A stretch of 64,000 bases of DNA from Peltaster fructicola (Eukaryota; Ascomycota; Dothideomycetes), in NCBI GenBank assembly GCA_001592805.2, contig CP051143.1, forward strand, positions 2,706,635-2,770,634, read 5' to 3'. The position numbers were made by a program, and so were the translations under genes. Below are positions 45,453 to 56,527 of this stretch, one piece after another. Under the pieces are notes generated by a model. The model had not been told where the DNA came from. It saw nothing but the letters and a program-made list of their open reading frames with translations, and made no database searches. Position 1 is the first letter of the stretch, and each line of letters starts with the position of its first letter.

Positions 45453-46265
45453 ATGGCGACGAGCGAAGATCCTCCATTGGCTTTCATGACCAGGTTGTCG
45501 AATGCCATACACCTGTATGACGCCAATGCAGCTGATGTCGATGCGGCCTTGCAACCACGACTCATCATCCTTCTAGGATGGATGGACGCTCGCGATACGC
45601 ACCTAGCCAAGTACATCCTCGAATACCGCACAAGATATCCTCAATCGAGCATCTTGCTGATCAGATCTCGAGTCGCTATCATGGTATCAGCAGCTCTAGC
45701 ACGAGCAGAAGTTGAGCCAGCGCTGCCTGTCATCGCACGGATGCTATCGAAGGGAGACAAGGCTGAGCTGCTTGTGCATGCTTTCTCCAATGGTGGCTCA
45801 TGTCTGCTGTCGAATCTGAACGCGGCTTTGCCTGAAGGGCTGCCTCTACATGTCACGATCTTCGATTCGTCGCCGTCGATGCAGTACAATCGAGCGAAGA
45901 CTGTCTCAGCAGTGATGGCGGGTATTCCTCGAGGGATGATGTACTATGTTTCGTTGCCTGTGGTTAATGTCGTCAGCTATGCCTGGGCCTTCCAGGTGTA
46001 TGTTCTTGGTGTCGCTGATACCTTGAGCGACCTTGCTGCTTCACACAACGACCGCGAGAAGGTTCATGAGAGCAGAAGAGTGTACATATACAGCGATGCT
46101 GATCAACTGATCGACAAGGAGGATGTTGAGCTGCATGCTTTACAGGCGCAGCAGAAGGGTTTCAATGTGATTGAGGAGGTTTTCGTTGGTAGTCCACATG
46201 TTGCACATTCAAGGAGTGATCCGAAAAGGTATTGGAGGATTGTGGAAGATGCATGGCGAGGGTAG
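45453..46265 (+). CDS. TMEM53/PaxU-like alpha/beta-hydrolase fold protein (DUF829)
   Basis: A 270-residue intronless protein. The order LIILLGWMDARDTHLAKYI, then YRTRYPQSSILLIRS, LLVHAFSNGGSCLL, HVTIFDSSP and VYIYSDADQLIDKEDVELHA matches the DUF829 family (TMEM53 in animals; PaxU in paxilline clusters). In HAFSNGG the nucleophile-elbow Ser is present, and Asp (SDADQLI) and His (SPHVAHSR) residues can complete a triad. Members sit at the nuclear envelope in animals; in fungi the role is unclear. It is divergent from the monooxygenase across about 430 bp, so a shared promoter is possible. Confidence 0.82.
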   Translation: MATSEDPPLAFMTRLSNAIHLYDANAADVDAALQPRLIILLGWMDARDTHLAKYILEYRTRYPQSSILLIRSRVAIMVSAALARAEVEPALPVIARMLSKGDKAELLVHAFSNGGSCLLSNLNAALPEGLPLHVTIFDSSPSMQYNRAKTVSAVMAGIPRGMMYYVSLPVVNVVSYAWAFQVYVLGVADTLSDLAASHNDREKVHESRRVYIYSDADQLIDKEDVELHALQAQQKGFNVIEEVFVGSPHVAHSRSDPKRYWRIVEDAWRG

Positions 46266-46959
46266 ATCTAGCTATACAACGATATCTTGATTCGTGTGTA
46301 TTGCTGTGCTGCGTCTTTGTAAGAGATGCTGATTCCATCATGGAAGGCTTCTGCCTCGTGTTGCACCCTGGGTGCATCATCTTGCTGCCTTGCTTTTCTG
46401 TACATGACGCTCGTCATCTTGCCAATGGGATTCTGCACAGTCTGTAGTGGCTCCTGACTCGATCGTGAGTGGCCCATCGCAGCGATCGACCCGTCAAGCT
46501 CATCATGGGACCTCAGTTTCGTAACTCGCCGAGGGCTGGTAGATGGACAATCCACGCGAGTGCAGCTAGATGTAAGCTTTAGCAAGACAGCCGTCCTTGT
46601 TCGAAACATACAGGCAGTGAAGAGGATCCTCTGGATGGCGTACAATCTCCCATAGCTTGGGCATTGACTCGAAGGTGTTCATCTCGTACTTCCGTAGCGT
46701 TGTCGGCACATGCAAGCCATGCGTCACATGCTGCTATGCACATAGCTCAAGAGGCCATGAGAGGTGTGCTCAATGAGCAAGCCGTGCAGCATTGTGGTTC
46801 AACGTGCAGGTGGTTGTGCCTCCGACTTGTCCGCCGTTGAGCCTCTTCTCTTCTCACCAGGTTGTCGTGGTCCCGAACATAGTGATCATAAGACAGCGTT
46901 GCAAGCGTGCCATCATGTAGGACCTGTACACGCCAGGCAGTCCTTCAGCGATCGAGCAT
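46266..46959. other. Intergenic
   Basis: About 690 bp between two convergent genes. Nothing recognisable. Confidence 0.5.
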
Positions 46960-47712
46960 TCAAAGAGTCACAAGCAATGCTAACGCAATGCTTACGAATA
47001 TCGTGACTGTCACGACAGTCAGACCTCCTAGTCGCTCGGCGGGAGAAGTCGGCGTAGCTGCGGTTGTACTGACAGCAAATGAGCTCGTAGCGGTGACCGT
47101 AGGCGATGCACTCGAAGTCGTAGCTGATACACTTGCTGTAGATGCCGTCATTGAGTGAATCTCAGTGTGTGAGAAGGAGGAGGTGGTCGTTTCGTCAGGA
47201 CAGTCATTACAGATCGTCTCATCGAACTCAGGCAGGAGATGCCTCGAATCTGCATCGTAGCAGTGATATAGCGTGTTAGGATCTGTCGTTTTGGGCGGAC
47301 ACCAGGCAACGCAGACTCCATGAAAGTCGTAGATTGTGATGTTCTGGCTACCACAACAGTAGGCGATTTGTGGCCAACTCTCTTCATTCACAGGAGTAGC
47401 ACCGACGGCGTGACGTGGGCCAAAGTCAACGATGGGGCTCCACGGGTCTGAGTATGAATCATACGGGATTGATGATGGTTGGGCAACGCAGTATAGACTG
47501 CTTGGAAGTAGGCCGTTCGTGATCGTCGTCGAGCTATACAGTTCAAGGCGGAAGGTAGTCGAGTGTATGCTAGGTAAGGCAGCGCTGCTTGTGATCGAAG
47601 CGATGTGTATGGTGCTTGATCGAGTGCTGGTTGTCGATGAGCTCGTCAAGCTGATTGATGTCGTTGTAGACTGACCAGGTATGATCAGTCCGATGCTCGT
47701 CAGTTCAGCCAT
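46960..47712 (-). CDS. Ser/Thr-rich single-pass membrane protein
   Basis: A 250-residue intronless protein that I do not recognise as a named family. Residues 1-60 are Ser/Thr-rich (STTTSISLTSSSTTSTRSS). A Cys-containing globular part (about 70-165) has LYCVAQP, IAYCCGSQNITIYDFHGVCV, AWCPPKTTD and ETICNDCPDE. Then comes a Ser/Thr-rich stalk and a C-terminal hydrophobic helix, LTVVTVTIFVSIALALLVTL, that reaches the end of the protein. That end could be a membrane anchor or a GPI-attachment signal. There is no obvious N-terminal signal peptide from the ATG at 47712, so an upstream exon may be missing. Confidence 0.6.
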   Translation of the reverse strand: MAELTSIGLIIPGQSTTTSISLTSSSTTSTRSSTIHIASITSSAALPSIHSTTFRLELYSSTTITNGLLPSSLYCVAQPSSIPYDSYSDPWSPIVDFGPRHAVGATPVNEESWPQIAYCCGSQNITIYDFHGVCVAWCPPKTTDPNTLYHCYDADSRHLLPEFDETICNDCPDETTTSSFSHTEIHSMTASTASVSATTSSASPTVTATSSFAVSTTAATPTSPAERLGGLTVVTVTIFVSIALALLVTL

Positions 47713-48070
47713 TTGGCAGTGAATGTGATGGCTCCATGTTAGACAGTGCCGCCATATTATATGCACGACACGCAACTATCGACCGTTGTGAGGCGCTTAT
47801 CGTGTCTAATCTCGATACGAAGAGGGGATGATGGTTGGTTGTTGTGTATAGGATGCGGCGCAGAAGCTTCTTCCGCGTCGAAGCTTCAACGTCGCGAGTC
47901 ACGCTGACTTCCTTATCTTGACAAGTCACACCTCATCTCGATGAGCCACAATGCGGCTTCATCATCCTACAAGTCCTCGGCACATACTCTGGCTAGCATG
48001 CCGATGATGCTAGGGCTACTGTGTCGCCGCAACGAGCGCTGGCGAGGTGTGAGCAGCGACCAACACTGAC
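47713..48070. other. Intergenic
   Basis: A gap of about 360 bp with nothing recognisable between a minus-strand gene and the plus-strand HET pseudogene. Confidence 0.5.
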
Positions 48071-49948
48071 ATGGCAGAGCAGATATACCAACGGCTTCAA
48101 CCAGGCGAAATACGTACTCTTAGTGTCAGCGCATCCCCCGATGGTGTCTTGAACTGCTCTCTTGTCATCGAGAAGCTCAGCAATGTCGATTTCGTGGCTG
48201 TGTCGTATGTTTGGGGGTGAGACGGCGAGCAAGAGGCGTATACAAGTGAACGGTCAACCATGGGAGGTCACAACGAACGCATACCACATCCTGAGCGAGA
48301 TTCAGCGACGTCCCGAGCTTCTCCAGCATCGTCGCATCTGGATGGACGCCTTGTGTATCGATCAGCGAGCGCAGAGCATTCAAGAGCGCTCAAGCCAGAT
48401 CAACATGATGCAGGATATCTATTAAGCCGCTGCTCATACACTCCTCTGGATCGGAGCACCGATTAGACTAGGAGATGCACGAATCCTGTTCGATTGGCTT
48501 CGAGAGCTGCTGGCATTTGGTAGCTTTGAGCGATACAAGGCATATACCCATCTGGCAGCACGCTTCTGGAGCAATACTCATTGGAGAATGTTTCAAGAGC
48601 TGCTGTCTCAATCGTGGCACTGGCGTAGATGGATCGTACAAGAAGTAGTGCGTTCCAAGAGCCCGTACGTCCTCTATGGCGATCAGCTCATGCCGTGGAC
48701 CGACTTCTCGGATGCTATCCTGCGATTCTCACTGCTTCACGGCGACAAAAGAGAGCTTGCTGGTTTTGCCATTGACAATGAGGTTCATCCTATCAACATG
48801 ACTCCTCTGCTGACCATGATCTGGCTTTGCAGGCGACGAGACAGTGGTAGTACCACCACACCGCTCTTGTACCTGCTGAATCACCTACGCTGGAATGATT
48901 GCAAGGTCCCTCAAGACCGAGTATTTGCTCTTCTTGGGCTGTGTAGCGAGCAAGAGAAAGAAGAACTATCCTGACACATCGCTTGGCTTGAGAGGTTACG
49001 ATCAGATTCGCGCTGGCACATATTGAGCTGTACAATCTCGATGTGCTCTGTCTCGCAACGAATGCCGCTCGAATACAGGTCAAGGACTCTATGGAGCTCT
49101 CGGGTAACGAGGTATACACAGATTCGGGTTTGTTCTTGTCCCTTCCGACATGGTGTCCTAACCTCACCTCACCAGAGGCACGGTGGACGTTTGGGCAGTA
49201 CTTGGAAGATGGCGACGATGAACCACATACTTACTTCCAAGCATCTGCTGGCGTAGGATCGAATGCTCAACACCATGATGGTATCTTGTCAGTCTCTGGG
49301 CTACTGATTGATGAGATCGTTGCCGACGAGTACAATGCACAAGTGCCAGATCAAGACAGAGCGGAGAGCATTGTCTATGAGCTGTGCTTCGATCTCGCTC
49401 ATCGATACTGCAAGCTCGAATCGCTTGCTCTGGTCACCAGCTTCTTCCGCACCATCACTGCTGGAGGACGAAGGGCATGCACTCGAGACTACGTGAGTGA
49501 TAGCTATCTGAGATTCAACCTGGGCCTGTTCTTCAGCAAGGCGCCTCTTGGTCAAAGGTTTCGTGACTTAGGTTGTGACGAGCAGTTACCTTTGCCTGCT
49601 GACTGGTATATGGATCCTCATGCGCATGAGCGTTACGATCAACGACCGCCAGCTGTTGAGAGACATTATCTTGGTGATGCAACGTTTGTGTGTACTAAGG
49701 GAGGGAGAATGGGTCTCGTTTCGAGATATGCCAGAGTAGGTGATCTCATCTGTGTGTTGTTTGGCTGCTCTTCGCCGGTGGTACTGAGACCTTTGGGAGA
49801 TGTGAACAGTCAACACGGCAGCGACAAGCGCGAGGTACAATACTACCACCACATGGGTGAGGCCTACCTCGACGGCTTCGTTCATGGAGAGGGCATAGTC
49901 GAATGGCGGGAAGGTCGTCTCCAGGAGCAGACCTTTCACATCAGGTGA
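48071..49948 (+). pseudogene. HET-domain gene, inactivated
   Basis: The ATG at 48071 opens MAEQIYQRLQPGEIRTLSVS, and a HET domain follows: VDFVAVSYVWG, RRIWMDALCIDQRAQSIQER, HTLLWIGAPIRL, WRRWIVQEVVRSKSPYVLYG and VPQDRVFALLGLCSEQEKEE. The C-terminal half LDVLCLATNAARIQVK ... LPTWCPNLTSPEARW ends at 49948. Lesions: a G5 run near 48213 shifts the frame by +1 straight into TGA after SYVWG (four Gs would keep it open). A TAA follows MMQDIY at about 48423. A TGA follows EEELS-like residues at about 48972. A -1 shift near 48997 moves the C-terminal part to another frame. With four independent lesions the gene is dead unless the assembly is poor. HET proteins trigger incompatibility cell death. Confidence 0.85.
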
Positions 49949-51117
49949 GGGCGACTATAGCAATGCAAACAGCTGGCAGGTGTCCAGAGAATGCTGCAGA
50001 CAGGAGACGAGCAGACGAGTGCATCGAGCACACTAAAGCGACGACGGCGAGAACATGGAGAGCTGCATCATGGCCGCTGCAATAACCGCAGGCAGCTGGT
50101 AATTGTCTAAAGGGTGAATGCTGCATATCTCTACACAAGCAACGGTACGGCGCATCAAGTACGCTGGAGAAACGAGTCTTGTGCATCTTTGGTAAGGCCC
50201 TCAATGCTCTCAGCAATGACTCGCGGAGTTTGACTGGATTGACTTCTCGACAGTACCACAGAGCTCTTGAATCGTTCAAGTGGTCACAAGACGTCGAAAC
50301 CACTTCCAATTCTGCCATTGGTAGTACTGAGATAAGACGAGGCTGTCCTTGCTATGATCCGCGACAGAATACTGATGTGACGGTACGAACACTGATGCTG
50401 CGTCTGAGAATTCCTGATCTCGGTCAGGCGGAGGAGCACGCAAGGAGAGCTTCTTCGAGGCCTCTTGTCGACCTGGCCCTGCTCAGGTGCCTGTGCAGGA
50501 TTATTGAGAGCAGCCATTTTGCCAATGACGGTGAGCTGGCAGCGCACAGCATGAATAGCAGGTCTTTCAGCAGGATTTCAGATTGATCACCTACGCATGA
50601 TCCTACTACGTTCATGCCTACAACCGAATACATGAGCTGGCCCTCTGCTACATCGTTCTGGCGCTGGTAGTCCTGCTTCGAGCAGCCTCGTGGCTCATGC
50701 TTTCGAACCCGCCAAGCATACCACAGTCCTGACGGTCAGTGTCCGTCAGGCCTTATCATGAACGACGCTGAGCTCGCCATACGAATGCAATCATGCCATC
50801 TGTGTAGCAGCGAAGCTGATGGACTTTGATGGTCTTGATATCTATTGCAGCAATGCTTCAGCTGCTGCACGTCGACTGTCACTGCATTGGTTGCAGCAAT
50901 GATGAAGCTGCGGGATCTCGATGGTCATTGCATTGGGCACAGCAACCATAACCATTTCCGGACACTGGCTAGGACGCTTCTCTGTCGACGGTCAAGCCTG
51001 ATGCACCTCGAAAGCATGCTGAGCAAGAGCTAGGAGTGGAGTCGATCTGCTGGGCCTTGTCGAGGATCATGGCTGTCCAAATGACGACCGATCTGCTGCT
51101 CCTTTGATGAAGAGCTT

Positions 51118-51353
51118 CATCGTGGCAATGGCCAAGCAGTTATGTTGTTGGAGACCTACCCTGGGGCGGTCACTACTGTACCCTCGTCGAGTTGCTGTAA
51201 TCTGTCGAGGCTGTGGCGCAGACAACACATAGATTGCTCTACATGATCTAGGCTCTCAGCCATGCAGTCGACCGTGGAGCTGCTGTACGTTCTCAAGATA
51301 TGTTACTGCAGCTTGGTGCGAGTCTCTCGATCGACTGGACCAGGGCTAACGGT
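51118..51353 (+). pseudogene. Ankyrin-repeat-like relics
   Basis: Fragments in successive frames are HRGNGQAVMLLET (51118-51156), AVICRGCGADN (51194-51226), ALSHAVDRGA (from 51252) and MLLQLGASLSIDWTRANG (51300-51353). They follow the ankyrin pattern of 'A..RG...V..LL..GA....D..G'. Stops and frame changes separate them, so this is probably a decayed ankyrin-repeat gene; the call is inference from pattern. Confidence 0.5.
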
Positions 51354-53309
51354 TGTTTGATGCGATCAGGCACATCGCCAAAGCCGCGAGTGGTTCCAGG
51401 GACGACTCAGCTGAGGTCCATTGCGGTTCACGACCGACAGCCAGCAAGACAATCTAGCTTCGAAAGCTGTTTATGCAGGTAGGAGAAGCATCTTCCGTTC
51501 TCATTCTGGTCGAGTGTCGTTCATTGTTCTGACATGTCTCTTTCATGCCATCGTGTCTAAAACACCTGTTCATGCTTTGCATCCGCATCATTGTGCTCTT
51601 CTGACTCTTCTGGATGTTGCCTGGTCTCCCTCATGTGTGGCAATCGTCTTTCGCATCAAAAGGTCCTTCATAGCATTCTGGCAATGCTGGTAAGCATTTG
51701 TCGAGAAGATAGTACCCCTAAGCTATGGCGAGCTGTCGGATCGAGTCGTCACATCTCTCGCCCTGTAATGGGTCGCAACGAGTGTTTGTAGTCGGCTGCG
51801 GGTGTCGAGTTCCTGCTTCTTCTTCCCTTGTAGCATTTGTGTGTCACGATGAACCCCTGAGTCGCAGGAGCTCATCGAGGGCGACATACATGTACAAGCC
51901 TCCCGACCAGTGATCGCACAGCAATGTCAACGCTACACATGCAGTCATTGCTCTCTACACACATGCAGTGATGCTGCAACATCAGCTCATATCGCTGATG
52001 CTAGTATATCCGCAGCTGCGTATAGTTGTCGAGATACCACGATTACGGGCGGTCGAAGGCCATGCCGCATGCCGTGCCTGTTGAGGAGCTTGTCAGCAAG
52101 CAGATGATCTAGCTGTGAATAGCACAAGCCTAGCAGATATGGTCTGGCTGGTACGAGGACCGATCGTGGGCAAGCTGAAGGCTGGTATCCTTCTGTGGCG
52201 ACTAGCTGGATCCTGTGGAGGTAGCTACCGATATGATCGGCACGGCTACAAGCAGAGAGTCGCACGACTTGTGCTGGAGAGAAGCTGCACTCTCCTCTTG
52301 ATGGTCCTTCGACAAGGCAGCCTGGAGTGATACGCTCTTGACTGTCCATTCGACGAAGCTGCTCGAAAGATCGTAGCGACGACACTGACAGTGTTAGAAG
52401 GACGATATTGGACTGGACTGGAAGAGAGGAAGAGTGCAATGCATTTGTTGCTATGGTTCTGACCTGCTGAAGTAGGAGATGTAGCTGCTCAAGTCCCTTG
52501 CTGCTACACTTGTAGCACTCTTGCAACAGCTGCTGTGGCTACAATCGTGCTGATCGTGATGTCTTGCTCTTGACAATAGTAGCAGTGGTGTACGGCATGT
52601 TTCCTGCTTGCTCTGTGATCAGACGATGTATTGCTGCAGATGGTAATGGCGCTTCGTCATTGCTGGGCCATTGGGGTTAACATACAGACCTATCGCCGTG
52701 TGGCGTACGCACCTGTTCAAGCCGTGTTTACGTATATTGAGGCTGAGACTGTTGGTTCTCGCATTCTCGATAGCGTGCAGCAAGTGAGCAGTGGCCTGGT
52801 CGATCGTGTAGCATTGTGGGTAGGATTGAGCGTCGATGGAGAGATCTTTCGCATTGGATCCTTACAAGTATCAGCAATTGCCTGTCTGCTGACCTGCGTC
52901 CTTGATCACTGTACGTCGTCAAGAATACCAGCAATTGAGTATGAGCAGCACGATGGAGACCTCTAAAGGGTTGATGAAGTCCTGAGTGCCTTCAAGCAGC
53001 ACGTCTTTCAGGTCATGTTCATCCATAGGGAGCTGCTTCAGTCGTGAACGCCTTACAGGTCGACTAAGACACCTTCAAAAGCTGCTGAAGTTGTGTCGAG
53101 GCTGTTATGCAGTCAGGTGAGTGGCATAGACCAAGAACGACCGTCAAGCTCTCGAAGGTGCCCAGAGTGTATCGAAGTATGTGCACGACAACAGCGCGTC
53201 TCCTTCTCAGCATTATTGTCTGCGCCTCCTGCTCTTGACTCTTGTTGATGTATGACCACTGTAGCACCTATCCTTATGCCTAGCTCTTTCGCATCTCGTG
53301 CAATTGTCT

Positions 53310-53372
53310 GTGAGTAGATTGTCCGTATCGGTGGGTAGACCGCCTGTGTTTGTGAGTAGATCGTCCGCGCTC
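53310..53372. repeat. 21-bp tandem repeat, three copies
   Basis: Units start at 53310, 53331 and 53352. They read GTG(A/G)GTAGA followed by (T/C)(T/C)G(T/C)C or similar, and the next bases (GTGAAGG) start a fourth, broken unit. Confidence 0.75.
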
Positions 53373-53509
53373 GTGAAGGTGATCAATCAGTGACATCGTG
53401 GTTGTCGTTCGAGGAACTGTTCATTAGCAGTATCGTTATGCTAGCACGTCTCATCGCTGCTTGTTGAAAGCATCGTCAGAGTACTACCACACAGCTGCTC
53501 GCCAATAGA

Positions 53510-53739
53510 GCTGTAGCTAGACCTCAAGTGAAGCTCGTTAAAAGCATCCTTGTGTTGACAGGGCTTGTGGCTGCTCGTTGGCAGCGTCATCGATATGGAC
53601 TGTTGGGAACGTCGTGCGATAATGAGATGTCTACAGGTGGACGAGGAGAACACAGCAGTGCTGATGATCATCTAGCTGCTGCGTGAGCGCACTGTCGAGA
53701 CGAGAGTGGCTCAAACTGCTCGTCGAGAGTGTTTCAGTG
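53510..53739 (+). pseudogene. Ankyrin-repeat-like relics
   Basis: AVARPQVKLVKSILVL (53510-53557) and EWLKLLVESVSV (53704-53739), followed by RVLFVLIESCAV, fit the second helix of ankyrin units ('VKLLLE.GA'). They lie in different frames and are flanked by stops. Relic status is inferred. Confidence 0.45.
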
Positions 53740-54531
53740 TCGCGAGTCTTGTTTGTGCTCATTGAAAGCTGTGCAGTCCAGACACACTGCTTGGCAGACA
53801 ACAGTCGTACTCAAGCACGCTGGGTGAGCTTGTCGAGCAGTTTATGGCTCTGGATTGATGTCGAGGTGTGATGTTGATGATGGGTGTTGACGCCAAGTTT
53901 GAAGCATTGGAGAAGTTTTGTTTTCGCAACAGCCTCCAGTCTTCCGAAGCTCGCACAACGACGCACCACCGCGTATACACGCAATCGACGCACCACGTCT
54001 CGTACTGACATCCTTTTGCGCCCACAGGAGTCGATTAGCCTCGGTCGATCCATTGCTGTGACGCTGATCATGGAAGCAAGTTCTTCCCTGCAGAAGCTTA
54101 TTCTCGTCTCCGCACGTCAGCTCTCTCTTACGTTCATTACCACGATGTCATCAACGAGACACCCTTCACAGCTTTGTCATGCAAATGTGTGCTCACTCAT
54201 GCTGGATGTCAAAGCTCTGGAGCAGCGAGCATCACTTCTCCTGCCACCGTCGCGCCACCATATTCACAGCGCGCACCTCAGCGCGTACACATAAAGTCGA
54301 TCCTGGATATGCTTCGCGGTACATCTTCGAACGGCTGCATGTCCTCATTCGCAATAGCCTGACATGCTAGTCATCTCTCCTCCGAAGCGCACGAAGCTGG
54401 CACTGTTAGATCGCAAGACCTCGGTGGTGGTCGATCATCCTTATACTGCGCAGTCTTGTCTATATGAACGAACGAGCAGAGGCTTGGTAGGTACGCCTGT
54501 TACTTACTGTCCTTGCATTCGATCAGCAAGT

Positions 54532-55821
54532 ATGAAAGCGTCCTTCCTCGTCGTCTTCCTTGCCAGCAGGCTTGTCGATGCAGCTTCTTCAGTGACATCG
54601 AGCCACCTACAACTGGGCACAACCACATCCACACAATCACACTCGTCTCGACCCAGCTCAGCTTCTGTATCTTCGTCCGCTAAGCACAGCTTGCTATCCA
54701 CCAATAGCTTAGGTTGTCCAGAGCCGTACAACACGACCACATACTCTGGCTTCAACGATGTAACAAGCCTGAACACAATCGCGAGTAGGTGGTTTAAAGG
54801 GTTTGGCGAGGAAGACTAAGACAGATAGCTACCACTTCCACCACTACGCTGTATCCAACGACAACGAGCTACTTCTCTACGCCGTATGAGACAACGACGT
54901 ATAAGTATATCATCTCCTCGACGATAACATCGACCATTACATCGTTCAGGACAGTCCTCTTGGTCTCTCCGGCGCAGACTACTGTCTCTGTCCCGGTATG
55001 TAGCTTCTCGAGCATACTGATCAAGCTGTTGACAGCCCAGACCGTCTCAGGCTTCCTACCGATCTTGTGTGATCCATCCCATCGCAATCCGACCATCGTC
55101 ACAACCAACACCATCGTATACAACGTCACTTCCACCGCTACAGTCACTACCAGCAACCATAAGACTACGATGACTCAATATGGCGTAGGTTGGGATAGCT
55201 TGGTCGCTTCATTCACTGACACGGCGCAGTATTCATCCACATTGACACATGTCATCGTTGTGACACTTGCGAGCACTACAATTCAGACGGTCACGACTGT
55301 GACCTCGACAAGCACTCGAGCCGATCCGACACAGACAGTATATGCTGCATGCGCGAGCAATAACAGTATGTATGTTGACTCTTGTTGCTCTTGTACTAAC
55401 ACTACAGTCACGCCATACGAGCCATCAGGCCAGTACATTGCCAACGTCAACTTCGGGCCTTCGTTCCTGAGCAGGAGACTTTGTAAGAGTTCCTGCTCTT
55501 GATCCAGCAGATTGTTGCGGCTTGTGTCAGGTGAGTGTGTGGTTGTTAGCAAGAACGGTCTAACAAGATCTCAGGCCAACTCTTCATGTTCTGGTAGTGC
55601 TTATACGCCGAACCCAGGTTATTCTGCTAGCTGCCTGCTGTTCATACAGCACTACTCCGGCAATGCGACCTGTGATCCAAGCTTATTGGGAGAGTCTACC
55701 ATCTCCGTATCTCCAGTACTGACATATTATGTTTCGTAAGTCTTGCTGACCGCCGGCATTGAGGTCAGGCTGATCATGATACAGCAACTCGGCATGTGGA
55801 CGGTATGCCATCAATCCTTGA
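54532..55821 (+). pseudogene. Secreted Thr-rich protein, paralogue of the 25-kb gene, one frameshift
   Basis: Seven exons are deduced, with introns at 54785-54828, 54996-55040, 55185-55229, 55339ff (42 bp, branch TACTAAC), 55531-55574 and 55736-55784. The signal peptide is MKASFLVVFLASRLVDA. Ser/Thr-rich stretches and Thr-rich ladders follow, then QTVYAACASNN and, after the shift, ADCCGLCQANSSCSGSAYTP with a final SACGRYAINP. It matches the C-terminal Cys-rich domain of the protein at 25197-26602 (QTAYAACGADN, DACCVACQSTANCGG). Near 55480 the sequence GACTTTGTAAG shifts by +1; one T fewer restores LSRRLVRVPALDPADCC. Without the repair the protein ends at RRLCKSSCS. It is either a young pseudogene or a base-call error. 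Confidence 0.65.
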
Positions 55822-56527
55822 GGGAGTGGTGACATCTGTGCTAGGTATCAGGGACCTCTGATAGCTGAGCACGTACACCTATCGCTTACAGTGCTGATGC
55901 TTCCATACAACGCTGCTCAATGCTACTGTCGATCAGGTCCTTTGTCGTCGATTTGGCCACCTGCTACCCTTTTCGCCTGCTCGATACGACAATCTCGATG
56001 GATGCTGCAATATGTACTGCTCTGACAGCTCACCGTCTTCTTGTGAGCCGTAGCGTCGTGGTATGCAGCTCGCTATTGACGTTTCCAGTGTTCACTAAGT
56101 GGTTGAGATACATATCGATGCCACATCGTAAGGAGCTTCTATGTGAGCTGCAGACCTGTCTCACCACATCTAGTTCGAAATATACCGACGAGGCTGAGAG
56201 AAGGCATGAGGCAATGCAGAAACAAACGGCAGACGTCATGCAGAGCAGCCAAACCCGCATGCATGTGTCTCCACTTCCTGCGTCCGACATGCACTACACA
56301 GCACAGCCGCCGATCTGCATCGCGCAAGGCTGTGCAGCCTGCTGCTCATTCCCCTCATCATCTTGAAAGATCACGACTTGAGAATCGCTCTCATCACGTA
56401 GGTCACCTCGCAATTGATCAATTCGCAGTACGGCACATTCATGTCTACTGCTTTCCATCGCATCATCATATGCACTGGCGCAGCACTTCAACATGACAAC
56501 TAGCGATCCCTGGCCGCACTCAACACC
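55822..56527. other. Intergenic
   Basis: About 700 bp. A 148-codon plus frame (55920-56366) shows no family features and is not called. Confidence 0.45.

Larger units (their letters stand above)
49949..54531. other. Subtelomeric gene graveyard, 4.6 kb
   Basis: No intact gene is supported. Plus-strand translation gives ankyrin-repeat-like fragments in shifting frames (listed separately at 51118-51353 and 53510-53739). A 21-bp tandem repeat lies at 53310-53372. A core AAGCTGCGGGATCTCGA at about 50905 resembles the array core at 62.2-62.8 kb. Confidence 0.55.

Noticed and set aside
48205-48222. Programmed +1 frameshift at a TGA codon in the HET gene (antizyme-like)
   Set aside because: The same gene has two further nonsense codons and a -1 shift, so decay explains it better.
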